NCBI GenBank assembly: GCA_028823485.1
Contig: JAPKBG010000013.1
Coordinates: 1 to 59,192 of the forward strand
DNA: 59,192 bases
From: Methylophilaceae bacterium
GTDB lineage: Bacteria; Pseudomonadota; Gammaproteobacteria; Burkholderiales; Methylophilaceae
Direction: 5' to 3'
Under the pieces are notes generated by a model. The model saw nothing but the letters and a program-made list of their open reading frames with translations. It was not told the DNA's origin and did no database searches. Below, in pieces: positions 28,229-38,616 of this stretch (the stretch's first letter is position 1; the number at the start of each line of letters is the position of its first letter). The position numbers were made by a program, and so were the translations under genes.

Positions 28229-29737
28229 TTAGTGCTTATCGCCACCTAGCTCAATGCTATAGCGCCAGAACTGATCTTCAGATTCGAAAATCACACCTGA
28301 GTCTTTAGGGTCGCGGCTACCTGCTGGGTATTGATGGACTGGAGACTTGTCTTCTGCCCATGTTTTCACAATCGGGTCAATCAGCTTCCATTGTGCTTTG
28401 ACTTCATCAATATGTAAGAATAATGATGGGTCACCTTCCATGAGGTTAAGCAGTAGCGTTTCGTATGAGTCGACGCTGTCATCAGTCTCTTGGCGTAACT
28501 GACCATCCATGCTGATTGAACGCGTTGCGATATCAAGGCCTGGCACTTTTGTTTGCACCTCTAGTTTAAGACTCTCTTTGGGCTGAATGCTTAAAATCAA
28601 CCAGTTTTGTTGCTGACCTTCTTTTAGTTCCATTGGTGCTTTTTTGAAACGAATTGAAATAGCCATACTGCCTTCATGCATCCGTTTAGCGGTACGCACA
28701 TAGAATGGAACACCTTTCCAACGTGGATTATCAATAAACAGTTTCATCGCCGCATAAGTTTCGACTGAGCTTTCATAGCCGAGCTCATGTAAATAACCTT
28801 TCACATGCTCTGAATGACCATCTCTTGCGGGCGCGTTGCCTTCTTTATATTGGGCGCGGAAGGCTTGCTTGTCCATGTTGGTAGTATCAATTGGGCGAAT
28901 AGACTGTAGCAACTTCACCTTTTCTGTACGAATGCTTTCTGGCTGAAAGTCGATAGGTTTTTCCATCGCGACCAATGCTAATGTTTGTAATAAGTGACTT
29001 TGTCCCATATCCCGCAGTGCACCAGTGTTATCGTAAAATTTTGTACGGTCGCCAACCCCTAGTGTTTCATTATTGGTGATTTGCACATGGTCGATGTGTT
29101 CGTTATTCCAAAGTGGTTCAAATAGGTGGTTCGCAAAGCGGGTTAGCATGATGTTTTGCAATGCAGCTTTACCCAAGTAATGATCGATACGGTAAATCTG
29201 ACTTTCTTTTAAATGCTTGGTAATCGACGCTTGTAACTCTTCTGCCTTTTCTAAACTAGTGCCGAATGGTTTTTCAATCAGCACACGTCTCCAGTATTTG
29301 CGCTCATCAGTGAGACCAACGCTAGCTAACTGCTCGACTACTGTTGCGAAGTCGACAGGGCGGATAGACAAGAAGTAAGCAAAGTTTTGCGGGAAAACGC
29401 TTTCGTCGGTCAGTCTTACTTCTAGTTTCTTCATTGCATCAGGATCGTCAGATACATTGGCTTGGTAATGATTACGCTTGATAAAGCGTTTGAATACGGT
29501 TTCATCAATCCCATTGTAGAATTTCGCTTCTAACATGCCGCGTACTTCAGCTTGCCAATCTTCATGGGCAATCGGCGAACGACCAACCGATAGGATTTTC
29601 ATGTCATCTGGTAACCTGCCTAATGAATCTAGGCGATATAGGCCTGGCATTAATTTTACGCGGGATAAATTACCACTCGCGCCAAACAGTACTAAGGTAC
29701 AAGGGTCAATTTTTTTAGAGTCCATATTTTTAGTCAT
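28229..29737 (-). CDS. zwf: Glucose-6-phosphate 1-dehydrogenase
   Basis: This 502-aa enzyme oxidises glucose 6-phosphate to 6-phosphogluconolactone with NAD(P). The N-terminal nucleotide motif is GASGNLSRVKLMP, a variant of the usual GASGDLAxRKL, and the active-site motif RIDHYLGK is intact. In methylotrophs using the ribulose monophosphate cycle this step belongs to the cyclic oxidation of formaldehyde to CO2. It is divergent from pgl, the next enzyme, with a shared ~115-base promoter region. Confidence 0.95.
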   Translation of the reverse strand: MTKNMDSKKIDPCTLVLFGASGNLSRVKLMPGLYRLDSLGRLPDDMKILSVGRSPIAHEDWQAEVRGMLEAKFYNGIDETVFKRFIKRNHYQANVSDDPDAMKKLEVRLTDESVFPQNFAYFLSIRPVDFATVVEQLASVGLTDERKYWRRVLIEKPFGTSLEKAEELQASITKHLKESQIYRIDHYLGKAALQNIMLTRFANHLFEPLWNNEHIDHVQITNNETLGVGDRTKFYDNTGALRDMGQSHLLQTLALVAMEKPIDFQPESIRTEKVKLLQSIRPIDTTNMDKQAFRAQYKEGNAPARDGHSEHVKGYLHELGYESSVETYAAMKLFIDNPRWKGVPFYVRTAKRMHEGSMAISIRFKKAPMELKEGQQQNWLILSIQPKESLKLEVQTKVPGLDIATRSISMDGQLRQETDDSVDSYETLLLNLMEGDPSLFLHIDEVKAQWKLIDPIVKTWAEDKSPVHQYPAGSRDPKDSGVIFESEDQFWRYSIELGGDKH

Positions 29738-29852
29738 TTTCTAGCCGATAATAGTGTAAGAACAAGTATAATTATAGCAAATGCAACCGAATGACTTCAC
29801 TATCATAATTAATAAAATAGTAATTAAATAAATATACAAGGCAACATGCAAT

Positions 29853-30584
29853 ATGACACAAGGCAATACGACTCAAGGTAATACGACTCAAGGTAATACG
29901 ACACAATTACCTGCTACTCGTTGGCATCCGTTTGAATCTCAAGACGACATTAATCTTGCAGCCGTCACGCGTATTTTAAAAGCAGCGGACGAGGCGATTG
30001 AGAAAAACGGTGGTTTTTATATCGTGTTAGCAGGCGGCAGCACGCCAAAAGCCGTTTATCAACTATTGAGTAAAGAAAATGCCGATTGGGCTAGCTGGTA
30101 TATCTATCACAATGATGACCGCTGTTTACCTGTCGATCACGCAGAACGCAATAGCAAAATGGCGCGTGATGCATGGCTGAGTAAAGTGGACGTTCCTGAG
30201 AACCAAATTCACGATATTCCAGCTGAGCTAGGTAATGTAGAAGGCGCGAAAGCTTATACAGAAACACTGGAAGGCGTACGAACCTTTGATTTAGTGATTC
30301 TAGGCTTAGGTGAAGATGGTCATACGGCTAGCTTGTTCCCAGGCCAAGCCGTTGATAACAGCGCTGATGCTGTGCCTGTGTTTGACTCACCAAAACCGCC
30401 AGCCGACCGTATTACCATCAGCCAAAGTCGTTTAAATGACACCAATGAAGTGATGTTTTTAGTCACGGGTGCAGGTAAGCAATGGGCGGTTGATGAATGG
30501 CGTAAAGGGACTGCGATCCCAGCAACACTCATCTTCGGACAAAATGGTGCTGATGTGTATTGTTTTGGTGTTGATTTGAAATAG
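29853..30584 (+). CDS. pgl: 6-Phosphogluconolactonase with repeat-expanded N-terminus
   Basis: This 243-aa enzyme hydrolyses 6-phosphogluconolactone to 6-phosphogluconate. Family motifs are VLAGGSTPKAVYQLL (about residues 56-70), HNDDRCLP and LGLGEDGHTASLFPG. The first 18 residues are a low-complexity TQGNT repeat produced by three 15-bp DNA units, not part of the conserved fold. No later Met start fits, so the extension is probably translated. It is divergent from zwf and ends in a strong terminator. Confidence 0.93.
   Translation: MTQGNTTQGNTTQGNTTQLPATRWHPFESQDDINLAAVTRILKAADEAIEKNGGFYIVLAGGSTPKAVYQLLSKENADWASWYIYHNDDRCLPVDHAERNSKMARDAWLSKVDVPENQIHDIPAELGNVEGAKAYTETLEGVRTFDLVILGLGEDGHTASLFPGQAVDNSADAVPVFDSPKPPADRITISQSRLNDTNEVMFLVTGAGKQWAVDEWRKGTAIPATLIFGQNGADVYCFGVDLK
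29856..29900 (+). repeat. 15-bp tandem repeat (three units) at the pgl 5' end
   Basis: ACACAAGGCAATACG followed by two copies of ACTCAAGGTAATACG start immediately after the pgl start codon and encode TQGNT three times. The period keeps the reading frame. Confidence 0.92.
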
Positions 30585-30606
30585 TTTTAAATAAAACTAC
30601 TGTATT

Positions 30607-30634
30607 AAAAAAGCGCCGTGTTAGGCGCTTTTTT
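30607..30634. terminator. Bidirectional terminator between pgl and apbC
   Basis: AAAAAAGCGCC and GGCGCTTTTTT form an 11-bp stem with a 6-base loop and T-tracts on both strands, so it serves both convergent genes. Confidence 0.92.
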
Positions 30635-30654
30635 GTTGTCATATTTAAATACGG

Positions 30655-31743
30655 CTAAGTGTTTTGAATCACAATGTTTGGAAACTTTCCGCTATGATCT
30701 AAACCCGCGATAGCGATTTTGCTTGCCACTTTTCGTGCAATGGTTTTATACACTCTGGCAATTTCGTTATTAGGCTCTGCGATGACGGTTGGTTTTCCGC
30801 TATCTGATTGCTCGCGAATCTTGATGTCTAAAGGCAAGCTGCCGAGTAAGTCGATGTTGTAGTCTTTACACATTAATTCACCACCGCCTGCGCCAAAGAT
30901 ATGTTCTTCATGACCACAGCTACTGCAAATATGCGTACTCATGTTTTCGACAATACCTAAAATCGGAATGCCGACTTTCTCGAACATTTTCAGACCTTTA
31001 CGCGCATCAAGCAGGGCGATATCTTGCGGAGTGGTGACAATGATGGAGCCAGTGACTGGTATCTTTTGAGCTAGCGTTAACTGGATGTCACCTGTACCCG
31101 GGGGTAAATCAATCACTAGGTAATCTAAATCACGCCAGTTCGTATCGCGCAATAGTTGCTCAAGTGCGCCAGTGACCATAGGTCCACGCCAAACCATGGG
31201 GGTTTCGGTATCGACTAAGAAGCCGATGCTCATGACTTGAATGCCATATGCTTCTTTCGGTTCCATACTCTTACCATCTTTGCTATCTGGTTTGCCGCTA
31301 AGGCCTAGCATTTGTGGTTGGCTAGGGCCGTAAATATCGGCATCAAGTAAGCCAACGCTGGCGCCTTCTGCGGCTAATGCGAGGGCTAAGTTAACGGAAG
31401 TCGTTGATTTTCCAACGCCGCCCTTACCTGAAGCAACGGCAATGACGTTTTTCACATTCGGTAATAAGCTGACGGTTTGTTGTACCTTGTGCGACACAAT
31501 GCGACTGCCAACATTGACAGTGACTTCACCCACGCCATCGAGGGCTTTTAAGTCATTGGTGACTAAGGCTTTGATGTCGTCCAATACGCTTTTAGCAGGA
31601 TAGCCGAGTACGATATCTAAGCTGATATTGTTGTCTGTGATTTGAATGTTTTTAGCAGATTTGCTACTAATAAAGTCTTTGCTTGTATTCGGATCTATGC
31701 AAAGTTTAAGCGTACTTTCAATGAGTAATGCGGTAATGGCCAT
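30655..31743 (-). CDS. apbC: Iron-sulfur carrier ATPase (Mrp/ApbC)
   Basis: This 362-aa P-loop ATPase transfers Fe-S clusters to apo-proteins. It has an N-terminal MIP18/DUF59-like domain (residues 1-85), a deviant Walker A GKGGVGKST (about residues 109-117), the switch region DLPPGTGD, and the cluster-binding pair CSSCGH near residue 273. It is divergent from metG, the usual betaproteobacterial neighbour. Confidence 0.93.
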   Translation of the reverse strand: MAITALLIESTLKLCIDPNTSKDFISSKSAKNIQITDNNISLDIVLGYPAKSVLDDIKALVTNDLKALDGVGEVTVNVGSRIVSHKVQQTVSLLPNVKNVIAVASGKGGVGKSTTSVNLALALAAEGASVGLLDADIYGPSQPQMLGLSGKPDSKDGKSMEPKEAYGIQVMSIGFLVDTETPMVWRGPMVTGALEQLLRDTNWRDLDYLVIDLPPGTGDIQLTLAQKIPVTGSIIVTTPQDIALLDARKGLKMFEKVGIPILGIVENMSTHICSSCGHEEHIFGAGGGELMCKDYNIDLLGSLPLDIKIREQSDSGKPTVIAEPNNEIARVYKTIARKVASKIAIAGLDHSGKFPNIVIQNT

Positions 31744-31915
31744 GCGACAATAATTCCTGACTAAATAATTCAGGTATTTTAGCGGATATTGTGACTTACG
31801 TCATCTGCTGTCACTTGTTTGGGGTATGAATGATGCATGGAAGGCATATATAAACTTAGGTTAAGTAGCTGGCATTTGATAAAATAACACTTTTAGCATA
31901 ATCGGTTCATTTACC

Positions 31916-33955
31916 ATGTCATCACGCAAAATTCTCGTTACCTCAGCGCTTCCTTATGCCAACGGTAGTATTCACCTCGGTCATTTAGTCGAATATATTC
32001 AAACAGATATTTGGACGCGCTTTCAAAAAATGCAGGGACATACCGTGCATTATGTTTGTGCCGATGATACGCATGGCACGCCGATTATGCTGCGCGCAGA
32101 AAAAGAAGGCATTACGCCTGAGGCATTGATTGATGGTGTTCATAAAGAGCATCGTGCTGACTTTGATGGATTTTTAGTGGAGTTTGATAATTACTATTCA
32201 ACGAACTCAGGTGAAAATAAAACACTGTCACAAGGGATTTATAAGGCCTTAAAAGCCAACGATAAAATTGCGACAAAGACCATTGAGCAATTTTATGACC
32301 CGGTTAAGAATATGTTCTTGCCGGATCGTTTTATTAAAGGCGAGTGTCCTAAGTGCCATGCGAAGGACCAATATGGAGATTCATGTGAATCTTGTGGCGC
32401 AACTTACAACCCAACAGAGCTGATTGAAGCTTATTCAGCCGTTTCTGGTGCTGCACCGATACGTAAAGAAACTGAACATCACTTCTTTAAGTTATCAGAG
32501 TGTGAAGACTTCTTAAAAGAGTGGACCCAAAGTTGCACTGCACAAGGTAAAACTTTACAGGGCGAAGCTGCCAATAAGATGGGTGAGTGGTTTGAAAGTG
32601 GATTAAAGGATTGGGACATCTCACGCGATGCGCCCTACTTTGGTTTTGAGATTCCTGATGCGCCGGGTAAGTATTTTTATGTGTGGTTGGATGCGCCAAT
32701 TGGTTATATGGCGAGTTTTAAAAATCTATGCGACAAAAATGGCTTGGATTTTGATGAATACTGGAAAGCAGGTAGCGATACTGAGCTTTATCATTTTATT
32801 GGCAAGGATATTCTTTATTTCCATGCGTTATTTTGGCCTGCGACATTGGAGTACAGCGGTTACCGCACCCCAACACAAGTGTTTGCACACGGGTTCTTAA
32901 CCGTGAATGGCGAAAAAATGTCTAAGTCACGAGGTACGTTTATCACTGCACGCAGCTATTTAGACCATATTAAAAACCCTGAGTACTTGCGCTATTACTA
33001 TGCTGCTAAACTGAATTCAACGATGGAAGATATTGATTTAAATTTAGAGGACTTTACTGCGCGGGTTAATAGTGACTTAGTGGGTAAATATATCAATATT
33101 GCCAGTCGTACCGCTGGTTTCATCAACAAGCATTTTGATGGGAAATTAAACCCGTCTAGGAATAATGCGGTTGTGGCTGAATTGAAAGCGGCAGCAGATG
33201 CGATTGCAGCGTCTTATGTTGCAAGAGAGTATGGCAAAGCATTACGTGAGATTATGCGTTTAAGTGATTTAGCCAATAGTTTTGTGGCGGATAAAGCTCC
33301 TTGGGTGATGGCGAAGCAAGAAGGCCGGGAAGCAGTATTGCAAGAAGTGTGCTCGGATGCGTTGGAAATGTTCCGTTTGCTAACATTGTACCTCAAGCCA
33401 GTATTGCCAAAATTAGCAATGGAAATTGAAGCGTTTCTAAATGTGGACGCCATGCAATGGTCGCATGTGGACGCTAGCCTAAATGCTGAGCATACCATTA
33501 ATAAATACAATCATTTAATTACACGGGTAGACCCTAAGGCGATAGCAGCAATGGTAGATAGTAATAAAGAGAATCTGGAAAAATCCGAGGCGGTTGCCGC
33601 ACTAGTGAAAGAAGAAGTTGCTGGCGATTACATTAATATTGATGACTTTACTAAGGTCGATTTACGGATTGCACATATTGTAAATGCTGAGTATGTTGAA
33701 GGTGCAGATAAGTTATTAAAACTAACCTTAGACATTGGTGAAGAAAAAACACGACAAGTTTTTGCTGGTATTAAATCTTCGTATGACCCTGAAACGCTAA
33801 AAGGGCGCAAGACGGTGATGGTTGCTAATCTTGCGCCACGTAAAATGAAGTTTGGCATGAGTGAAGGCATGGTGTTAGCCGCGAGTGACGGACGTGGTGG
33901 CCCATTTATTTTGAGTCCTGATAGTGGGGCGCAAGCTGGTATGGCTGTTAAGTAA
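31916..33955 (+). CDS. metG: Methionyl-tRNA synthetase
   Basis: This 679-aa class I synthetase has the HIGH-type motif in [11 protein letters not shown], a zinc knuckle ([17 protein letters not shown]), the catalytic KMSKSRG loop and a C-terminal tRNA-binding EMAP/Arc1p-like domain (from about residue 575, [17 protein letters not shown]), making it the dimeric long form. The start is the first Met before the conserved N-terminus. Confidence 0.96.
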   Translation: MSSRKILVTSALPYANGSIHLGHLVEYIQTDIWTRFQKMQGHTVHYVCADDTHGTPIMLRAEKEGITPEALIDGVHKEHRADFDGFLVEFDNYYSTNSGENKTLSQGIYKALKANDKIATKTIEQFYDPVKNMFLPDRFIKGECPKCHAKDQYGDSCESCGATYNPTELIEAYSAVSGAAPIRKETEHHFFKLSECEDFLKEWTQSCTAQGKTLQGEAANKMGEWFESGLKDWDISRDAPYFGFEIPDAPGKYFYVWLDAPIGYMASFKNLCDKNGLDFDEYWKAGSDTELYHFIGKDILYFHALFWPATLEYSGYRTPTQVFAHGFLTVNGEKMSKSRGTFITARSYLDHIKNPEYLRYYYAAKLNSTMEDIDLNLEDFTARVNSDLVGKYINIASRTAGFINKHFDGKLNPSRNNAVVAELKAAADAIAASYVAREYGKALREIMRLSDLANSFVADKAPWVMAKQEGREAVLQEVCSDALEMFRLLTLYLKPVLPKLAMEIEAFLNVDAMQWSHVDASLNAEHTINKYNHLITRVDPKAIAAMVDSNKENLEKSEAVAALVKEEVAGDYINIDDFTKVDLRIAHIVNAEYVEGADKLLKLTLDIGEEKTRQVFAGIKSSYDPETLKGRKTVMVANLAPRKMKFGMSEGMVLAASDGRGGPFILSPDSGAQAGMAVK

Positions 33956-33968
33956 TTGGCTTACAACG

Positions 33969-33992
33969 ATAAAAACTCGCCTAGGCGGATTT
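33969..33992. terminator. Weak terminator-like hairpin after metG
   Basis: A short CGCC/GGCG palindrome is flanked by AAAAA on one side and TTTTT on the other, within about 35 bases of the metG stop. The loop is very small, so pairing is doubtful. I list it as possible only. Confidence 0.35.
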
Positions 33993-34016
33993 TTATTGCT
34001 TTAAAACTAAAGCTGT

Positions 34017-34330
34017 TTACTTATTTTTTGCTTTCGTGGTTTTCTTTTTAGATTTCACTTTTGAAGCAACCGTTGTTTTGCCTAATACCGCGGCATCTTT
34101 GCCAATACTTTTCACCATCTTTGGCCCAATACTTTTCACGCAGCTTAAGTCGTTAACTGATTTAAATTTGCCGTGTTCCGTTCGGTAATTGATGATAGCT
34201 CTGGCTTTTTTAGCACCGATACCGGTTAAGGCTTGCAACTCTGCTTCGGATGCGGTGTTGATATTGAAAGCGGCAAAGGCGCTAAAAATTAAGGTGAGTG
34301 CGAGTAATAAACTAAGTATGGTTTTTTCAT
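34017..34330 (-). pseudogene. ComEA-like helix-hairpin-helix protein, frameshift at codon 3
   Basis: The body encodes a ComEA-type (HhH)2 domain (NINTASEAELQALTGIGAKKA, then SIGPKMVKSIG) with a Lys-rich tail. Its signal peptide (TILSLLLALTLIFSAFA) lies in the same frame but has no start codon. The ATG at 34330, which has a Shine-Dalgarno-like AAGGAAA ahead, is out of frame by one base: the run after ATG has six A where seven would give MKKTILSLL. The signal peptide marks it as a secreted DNA-binding protein of the kind linked to DNA uptake. It is either broken, mis-sequenced, or rescued by slippage on the A run. Confidence 0.78.
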
Positions 34331-34488
34331 TATTATTTCCTTATTGTTGTTGCTGTAACTTTTTTAGTGTGGTTACTTCGCAGCATGCAAGCTCATTCAA
34401 AGTTTAACGCTTAGTTGATTGACAGGTCAATATGAAGTTGCGATGGTGTTGGTGCGGTGGTAAAAAATACTAATTGATGAGAGCGAAG

Positions 34489-35181
34489 CTACTGAATAGA
34501 TTGCAATATGGCTTCTAGTGCTTTTTGAGGTTGCTCTGCTTGTGTAATGGGGCGGCCAATCACTAGGTAGCTCGCACCTAGCTTGAGTGCGTCTGGTGGT
34601 GTTACAATGCGAGATTGGTCATCTTTACTGGTATTGGCAGGGCGGATGCCAGGCGTGACCAGCAAAAAGTCTGGATTGATATGCTGACGCAATAGAGTAG
34701 CCTCTTGAGCCGAGCAAACAACACCGTGTAAACCAGCTGTTTGCGTGAGTGTTGCTAGTCTCAGCACTTGCTCTTGAACTGGGGTTTGGATGCCAGTTTC
34801 TGATAATGTGGGTTGATTCATACTGGTTAATACAGTGACTGCAATCAAATATGGATTTTCATGTGACTGATCCACCCCCTCTAATGCGGCTTGCATCATA
34901 GCACTGCCGCCACTGGCATGCACATTGAGCATCCACACGCCTAAGTCACTCGCTGTTTTACAAGCTTTTTTAACGGTGTTTGGAATATCGTGGAACTTAA
35001 GATCTAAAAAAACCTTAAAGTCTTTGGCGACTAATTGTTCGACCAGTGCAGGACCTGCTGCTGTAAACAGCTCTTTGCCGACTTTAAGCTTGCATTGAGT
35101 TGGGTCTAATTGGTTGACGAGAGAAAGTGCCTCTTTTGTGTTGGCGTAGTCTAATGCAACTACTATTTTAGAATCATTCAT
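34489..35181 (-). CDS. pyrF: Orotidine 5'-phosphate decarboxylase
   Basis: This 230-aa class I OMP decarboxylase makes UMP. The catalytic Lys-Asp array is in [13 protein letters not shown] (about residue 62), the substrate lysine in VALDYAN and the phosphate-site segment LVTPGIRP. The start lies two bases after the lapB stop, so both are co-transcribed in the order usual for betaproteobacteria. Confidence 0.95.
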   Translation of the reverse strand: MNDSKIVVALDYANTKEALSLVNQLDPTQCKLKVGKELFTAAGPALVEQLVAKDFKVFLDLKFHDIPNTVKKACKTASDLGVWMLNVHASGGSAMMQAALEGVDQSHENPYLIAVTVLTSMNQPTLSETGIQTPVQEQVLRLATLTQTAGLHGVVCSAQEATLLRQHINPDFLLVTPGIRPANTSKDDQSRIVTPPDALKLGASYLVIGRPITQAEQPQKALEAILQSIQ

Positions 35182-35183
35182 CT

Positions 35184-36386
35184 TTACTTCTTAATCGTCA
35201 TTTCACGCGTAATGGCTTCGCTTGGTTCTGCTGGTAGCGATTCCCATGCATTACAAGCAGGGCATTGCCAATGATATTGCTTGGCGCGGAAGCCACACTG
35301 GTTGCAATGATAAGCCGCACGATCGCCGATGGCATTTCGTACGGTTTGTTGCATTAATTCAATGTCTTGGTGGCTTTTGCTTTTAGCTGAATGCTCAACT
35401 AGCGCACGTGCTTGTAGTAGTTGGTCTAGTGTCCGTAAGCTAGGCTGACGAATCAACTCTTTTCTAGCCAAGGTTGCAGCACTGCCAGCACCTTCAACCG
35501 CCAATGTTGATTCATATAATGTGGACATTAAAGAGGGCAGTTTGTAATTATCTAAATAGCTCTTTAGTAAAGCGATGCCTTCTTTCGATTTATGAAGCGC
35601 AGTATAGCTTTGCAATAACTTGGGGCCGATTAACACTAAGTATTCAGGGTCTTGAAATTCAATGTTTTTCCAATGGAAGATGGCCGCAGCATGGCTGCCA
35701 GATTGTATTTCTAAATCGCCTAATAACACATTGGCGCGAACACATTTTTTGTTAGCATCTATGGCGTTAGCTAGATGAAAACGTACTCGATCGGACTGCT
35801 GATCAATCATGGCATTCATCGCAAGTTCGCAGTGATACTGTGCAATTTCTTTTCTAAAAGGCGTGCCTGACAAACGTTCCAGCCCAGTTGCAGTCTCTAC
35901 TGCTTGTAACCATTCACGCTCGCGTACATATATCTCTAATAGCGAGAATAAGGCTGCTTGACGGTAACGTTTGCTTGTTAGGGTTGTGAATAACTCTTCT
36001 GCGCGGTCGTATAAACCTGCTTGTAAATAATCTTGCGCTAATTCTGCTTTAACCGCATCTTTTTGATTGTTGGTGAGTTCTTTTTTATCGAGTAAGTTCA
36101 AGTGCATATTAATCGCACGAGCTGTTTCACCTGTGCGGCGAAACAAACTGCCGAGTGCGAAATGTAACTCTAAAGAATCACTATTCGCATGGATAGCTTC
36201 AGAGAAGGCTTCAACGGCTTTGTTGTGTTGATCGCTAATTAAAAAGTTAAGGCCTTTAAAATAGGCGGCAGGTAATGTGGTTGATTCTGCAATCAATTGT
36301 TTAATATCAACACGTGCGGCAGTCCAACCTAGTAAAAAAAATAGGGGGAAAATTAATAGCCACCAATATTCAAATTCAATTGTCAT
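35184..36386 (-). CDS. lapB: LapB (YciM) lipopolysaccharide assembly protein
   Basis: This 400-aa inner-membrane-anchored TPR protein regulates LpxC turnover and LPS assembly. The N-terminal transmembrane segment ([20 protein letters not shown]) is followed by TPR units from about residue 40 to 340 and a C-terminal rubredoxin-like zinc site with the pairs CNQC and CPAC. In many relatives a small lapA gene precedes it; none is visible between ihfB and lapB here. Confidence 0.92.
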   Translation of the reverse strand: MTIEFEYWWLLIFPLFFLLGWTAARVDIKQLIAESTTLPAAYFKGLNFLISDQHNKAVEAFSEAIHANSDSLELHFALGSLFRRTGETARAINMHLNLLDKKELTNNQKDAVKAELAQDYLQAGLYDRAEELFTTLTSKRYRQAALFSLLEIYVREREWLQAVETATGLERLSGTPFRKEIAQYHCELAMNAMIDQQSDRVRFHLANAIDANKKCVRANVLLGDLEIQSGSHAAAIFHWKNIEFQDPEYLVLIGPKLLQSYTALHKSKEGIALLKSYLDNYKLPSLMSTLYESTLAVEGAGSAATLARKELIRQPSLRTLDQLLQARALVEHSAKSKSHQDIELMQQTVRNAIGDRAAYHCNQCGFRAKQYHWQCPACNAWESLPAEPSEAITREMTIKK

Positions 36387-36498
36387 GTCACACTCATTAT
36401 TTAGGTACTATCATTTTACCTAAGCGTTAGGTTAGGTGCTAATGATAAACAGTGAAATAGACAAAAACACGATAAAAAAGCATATTTTAAAAGCATAA

Positions 36499-36530
36499 AA
36501 AAACGGCACATTAAAAAATGTACCGTTTTT
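36499..36530. terminator. Terminator downstream of ihfB
   Basis: AAAAACGGCACATT and AATGTACCGTTTTT form an imperfect stem of about 13 pairs with one mismatch and a four-base A loop. T-tracts occur on both strands. It lies between ihfB and lapB, separating the rpsA-ihfB transcript from lapB-pyrF. Confidence 0.85.
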
Positions 36531-36548
36531 ATAGTCAGTCAAAAAAGA

Positions 36549-36833
36549 CTAGCTAGCTAAATCTACACGATCACGTAGTTCCTTGCCCGCTTTAAAGTGA
36601 GGTACATGCTTCGCAGGTACTTGCACTTTACTGCCGGTTTTCGGGTTGCGGCCTAAACGAGGCGGACGGTAGTTAAGACTTAAGCTACCGAATCCTCGAA
36701 TTTCAATACGCTGACCCGTTGCTAAGTTATCTGTCATCGCATCTAAAATCGCTTTGACGGATAATTCGGCATCTTTAACAACCAGTTGCGGAAAACGTTC
36801 TGCAAGTAGGGTGATGAATTCAGATTTCGTCAT
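36549..36833 (-). CDS. ihfB: Integration host factor beta subunit
   Basis: This 94-aa HU/IHF-family DNA-bending protein carries the beta-subunit start [17 protein letters not shown], the arm region [22 protein letters not shown] and the proline that intercalates into DNA. It is located directly downstream of rpsA, the conserved position of ihfB rather than ihfA. Confidence 0.95.
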   Translation of the reverse strand: MTKSEFITLLAERFPQLVVKDAELSVKAILDAMTDNLATGQRIEIRGFGSLSLNYRPPRLGRNPKTGSKVQVPAKHVPHFKAGKELRDRVDLAS

Positions 36834-36872
36834 GTCTAGATTATCTTTTCTAATTGGCTGTTATAAAAGAGG

Positions 36873-38429
36873 TTACTTCTTGTTGTCCATTTTAGCTTTC
36901 AATAGTGCACCTAAGTTGGTGTTACCTGAAGCAGCTGCAGCTTCTTCAGCAGTTTGTTTCTCTGCTTTAGTTTTTGCTTTTGCTTTTGGTTTTCCAGCAG
37001 TGTCACTATCACTAGCTGATGATTCGCCGCCAGTTGGATCTTCAGACAATTGTTTAACACCAAGAGAAATACGCTCTTTCTCAACGTCAATTGCAAGAAT
37101 AACCGCTTGTAGTTCATCACCTTTTTTGAAGGTTCTAATCGCTTCTTCACCTGTTTGTGACCATGATAAGTCAGAAAGGTGAACAAGACCATCTATATTG
37201 CCTGGTAAACCAATGAATACACCAAAGTCTGTAATTGATTTGATTTGACCTGAAACGTTATCGCCTTTAGCGTGCGTAGCAGCAAAGTCATCCCAAGGAT
37301 TTGGTTTGCATTGCTTCATGCCCAGTGATAGACGACGACGATCTTCATCAATCTCTAGAATCATGACTTCAACTTCGTCACCTAATTGAGCAATTTTACC
37401 TGGATGGATGTTTTTGTTTGTCCAGTCCATTTCTGAAACGTGAACAAGACCTTCAATACCTGGCTCTACTTCTACGAATGCTCCGTAGTCAGTCAAGTTA
37501 GATACTTTACCGAATAGACGAGTACCTACTGGGTAACGGCGATCTAATGATACCCAAGGGTCATCGCCTAATTGTTTAATGCCTAGTGAAACGCGGTTTT
37601 TCTCTTGATCAAATTTCAAGATTTTCGCTTCAACTTCGTCACCTACTGTTAATACTTCTGATGGATGCTTAACACGACGCCAGGCTAGGTCAGTGATGTG
37701 TAATAAACCATCGATGCCACCTAAGTCAACGAAAGCGCCATAATCAGTGATGTTTTTAACTATACCTTTAACAGTAGCGCCTTCAACTAATGTTTCCATT
37801 AGCGCTTCACGGTCAGCGCTGGCTGTTACTTCCATTACCGCACGACGTGAAACAACGATATTGTTACGCTTACGATCAAGTTTAATAACCTTGAAATCCC
37901 ACTCTTTGTTTTCGAATGGTGTTGTGTCTTTAACTGGACGTACATCCACTAATGAACCCGGTAAGAAAGCCATGATGCCATTAACAGAAACGCGTAAACC
38001 ACCTTTAACACGGCTACTGATATAACCTTTAACAACACGACCTTCGTTCATCGCATCTTCTAGGTCTAACCAAGCTTCCATTTTCTTCGCTTTATCGCGA
38101 GAAAGGATAGTAGAACCAAAGCCATCTTCTAGTTTTTCAATAGCAACTTTTACAAAGTCACCAACTTCGACTTCTAGTTCACCTTGAGGGTTTTTAAATT
38201 CGTTTATGTCAATCACGCTTTCTGATTTAAGACCTGCGTTAACAATAACGTGGTCGTTGTCGATAGAGACAACTTCAGCAGTGATGACTTCGCCTGAGCG
38301 CATTTCTTGGCGCGATAGGCTTTCTTCAAATAAGGCAGCGAAAGAATCTTCGTTTAACGGTTCTGGTGTTGCCAATGGGTTTTCGATTTCCGCTTCAGCG
38401 GCTTCGATTGTTGAGTCAGTTGTAGACAT
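36873..38429 (-). CDS. rpsA: Ribosomal protein S1, five S1 domains
   Basis: This 518-aa S1 protein helps the 30S subunit bind mRNA. I can count five S1 OB-fold repeats: [67 protein letters not shown] and [20 protein letters not shown]. After the fifth the protein passes into an Ala/Lys/Ser-rich tail (about residues 460-518, [18 protein letters not shown]), where E. coli S1 has a sixth S1 domain. The loss of domain 6 concerns the part linked to autoregulation and RNA turnover rather than ribosome binding. There is no frameshift evidence at the junction. Confidence 0.95.
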   Translation of the reverse strand: MSTTDSTIEAAEAEIENPLATPEPLNEDSFAALFEESLSRQEMRSGEVITAEVVSIDNDHVIVNAGLKSESVIDINEFKNPQGELEVEVGDFVKVAIEKLEDGFGSTILSRDKAKKMEAWLDLEDAMNEGRVVKGYISSRVKGGLRVSVNGIMAFLPGSLVDVRPVKDTTPFENKEWDFKVIKLDRKRNNIVVSRRAVMEVTASADREALMETLVEGATVKGIVKNITDYGAFVDLGGIDGLLHITDLAWRRVKHPSEVLTVGDEVEAKILKFDQEKNRVSLGIKQLGDDPWVSLDRRYPVGTRLFGKVSNLTDYGAFVEVEPGIEGLVHVSEMDWTNKNIHPGKIAQLGDEVEVMILEIDEDRRRLSLGMKQCKPNPWDDFAATHAKGDNVSGQIKSITDFGVFIGLPGNIDGLVHLSDLSWSQTGEEAIRTFKKGDELQAVILAIDVEKERISLGVKQLSEDPTGGESSASDSDTAGKPKAKAKTKAEKQTAEEAAAASGNTNLGALLKAKMDNKK

Positions 38430-38616
38430 TAAAAAAGTGTATCCAGTTTAGTCCCGCTTGATAGCAGGGGCCCACGAAATTGTGGGATTGTTTATATAAA
38501 AAGTTGAGATTTAAAGCTTTTGAATATTCAAGTTTATGAAATTCAGGTTTAAAGGCTCAACAAGAAGCCATTATGTTACACAAAAAATCGCATCTGTTCA
38601 ATGACTTAATCGTGTT

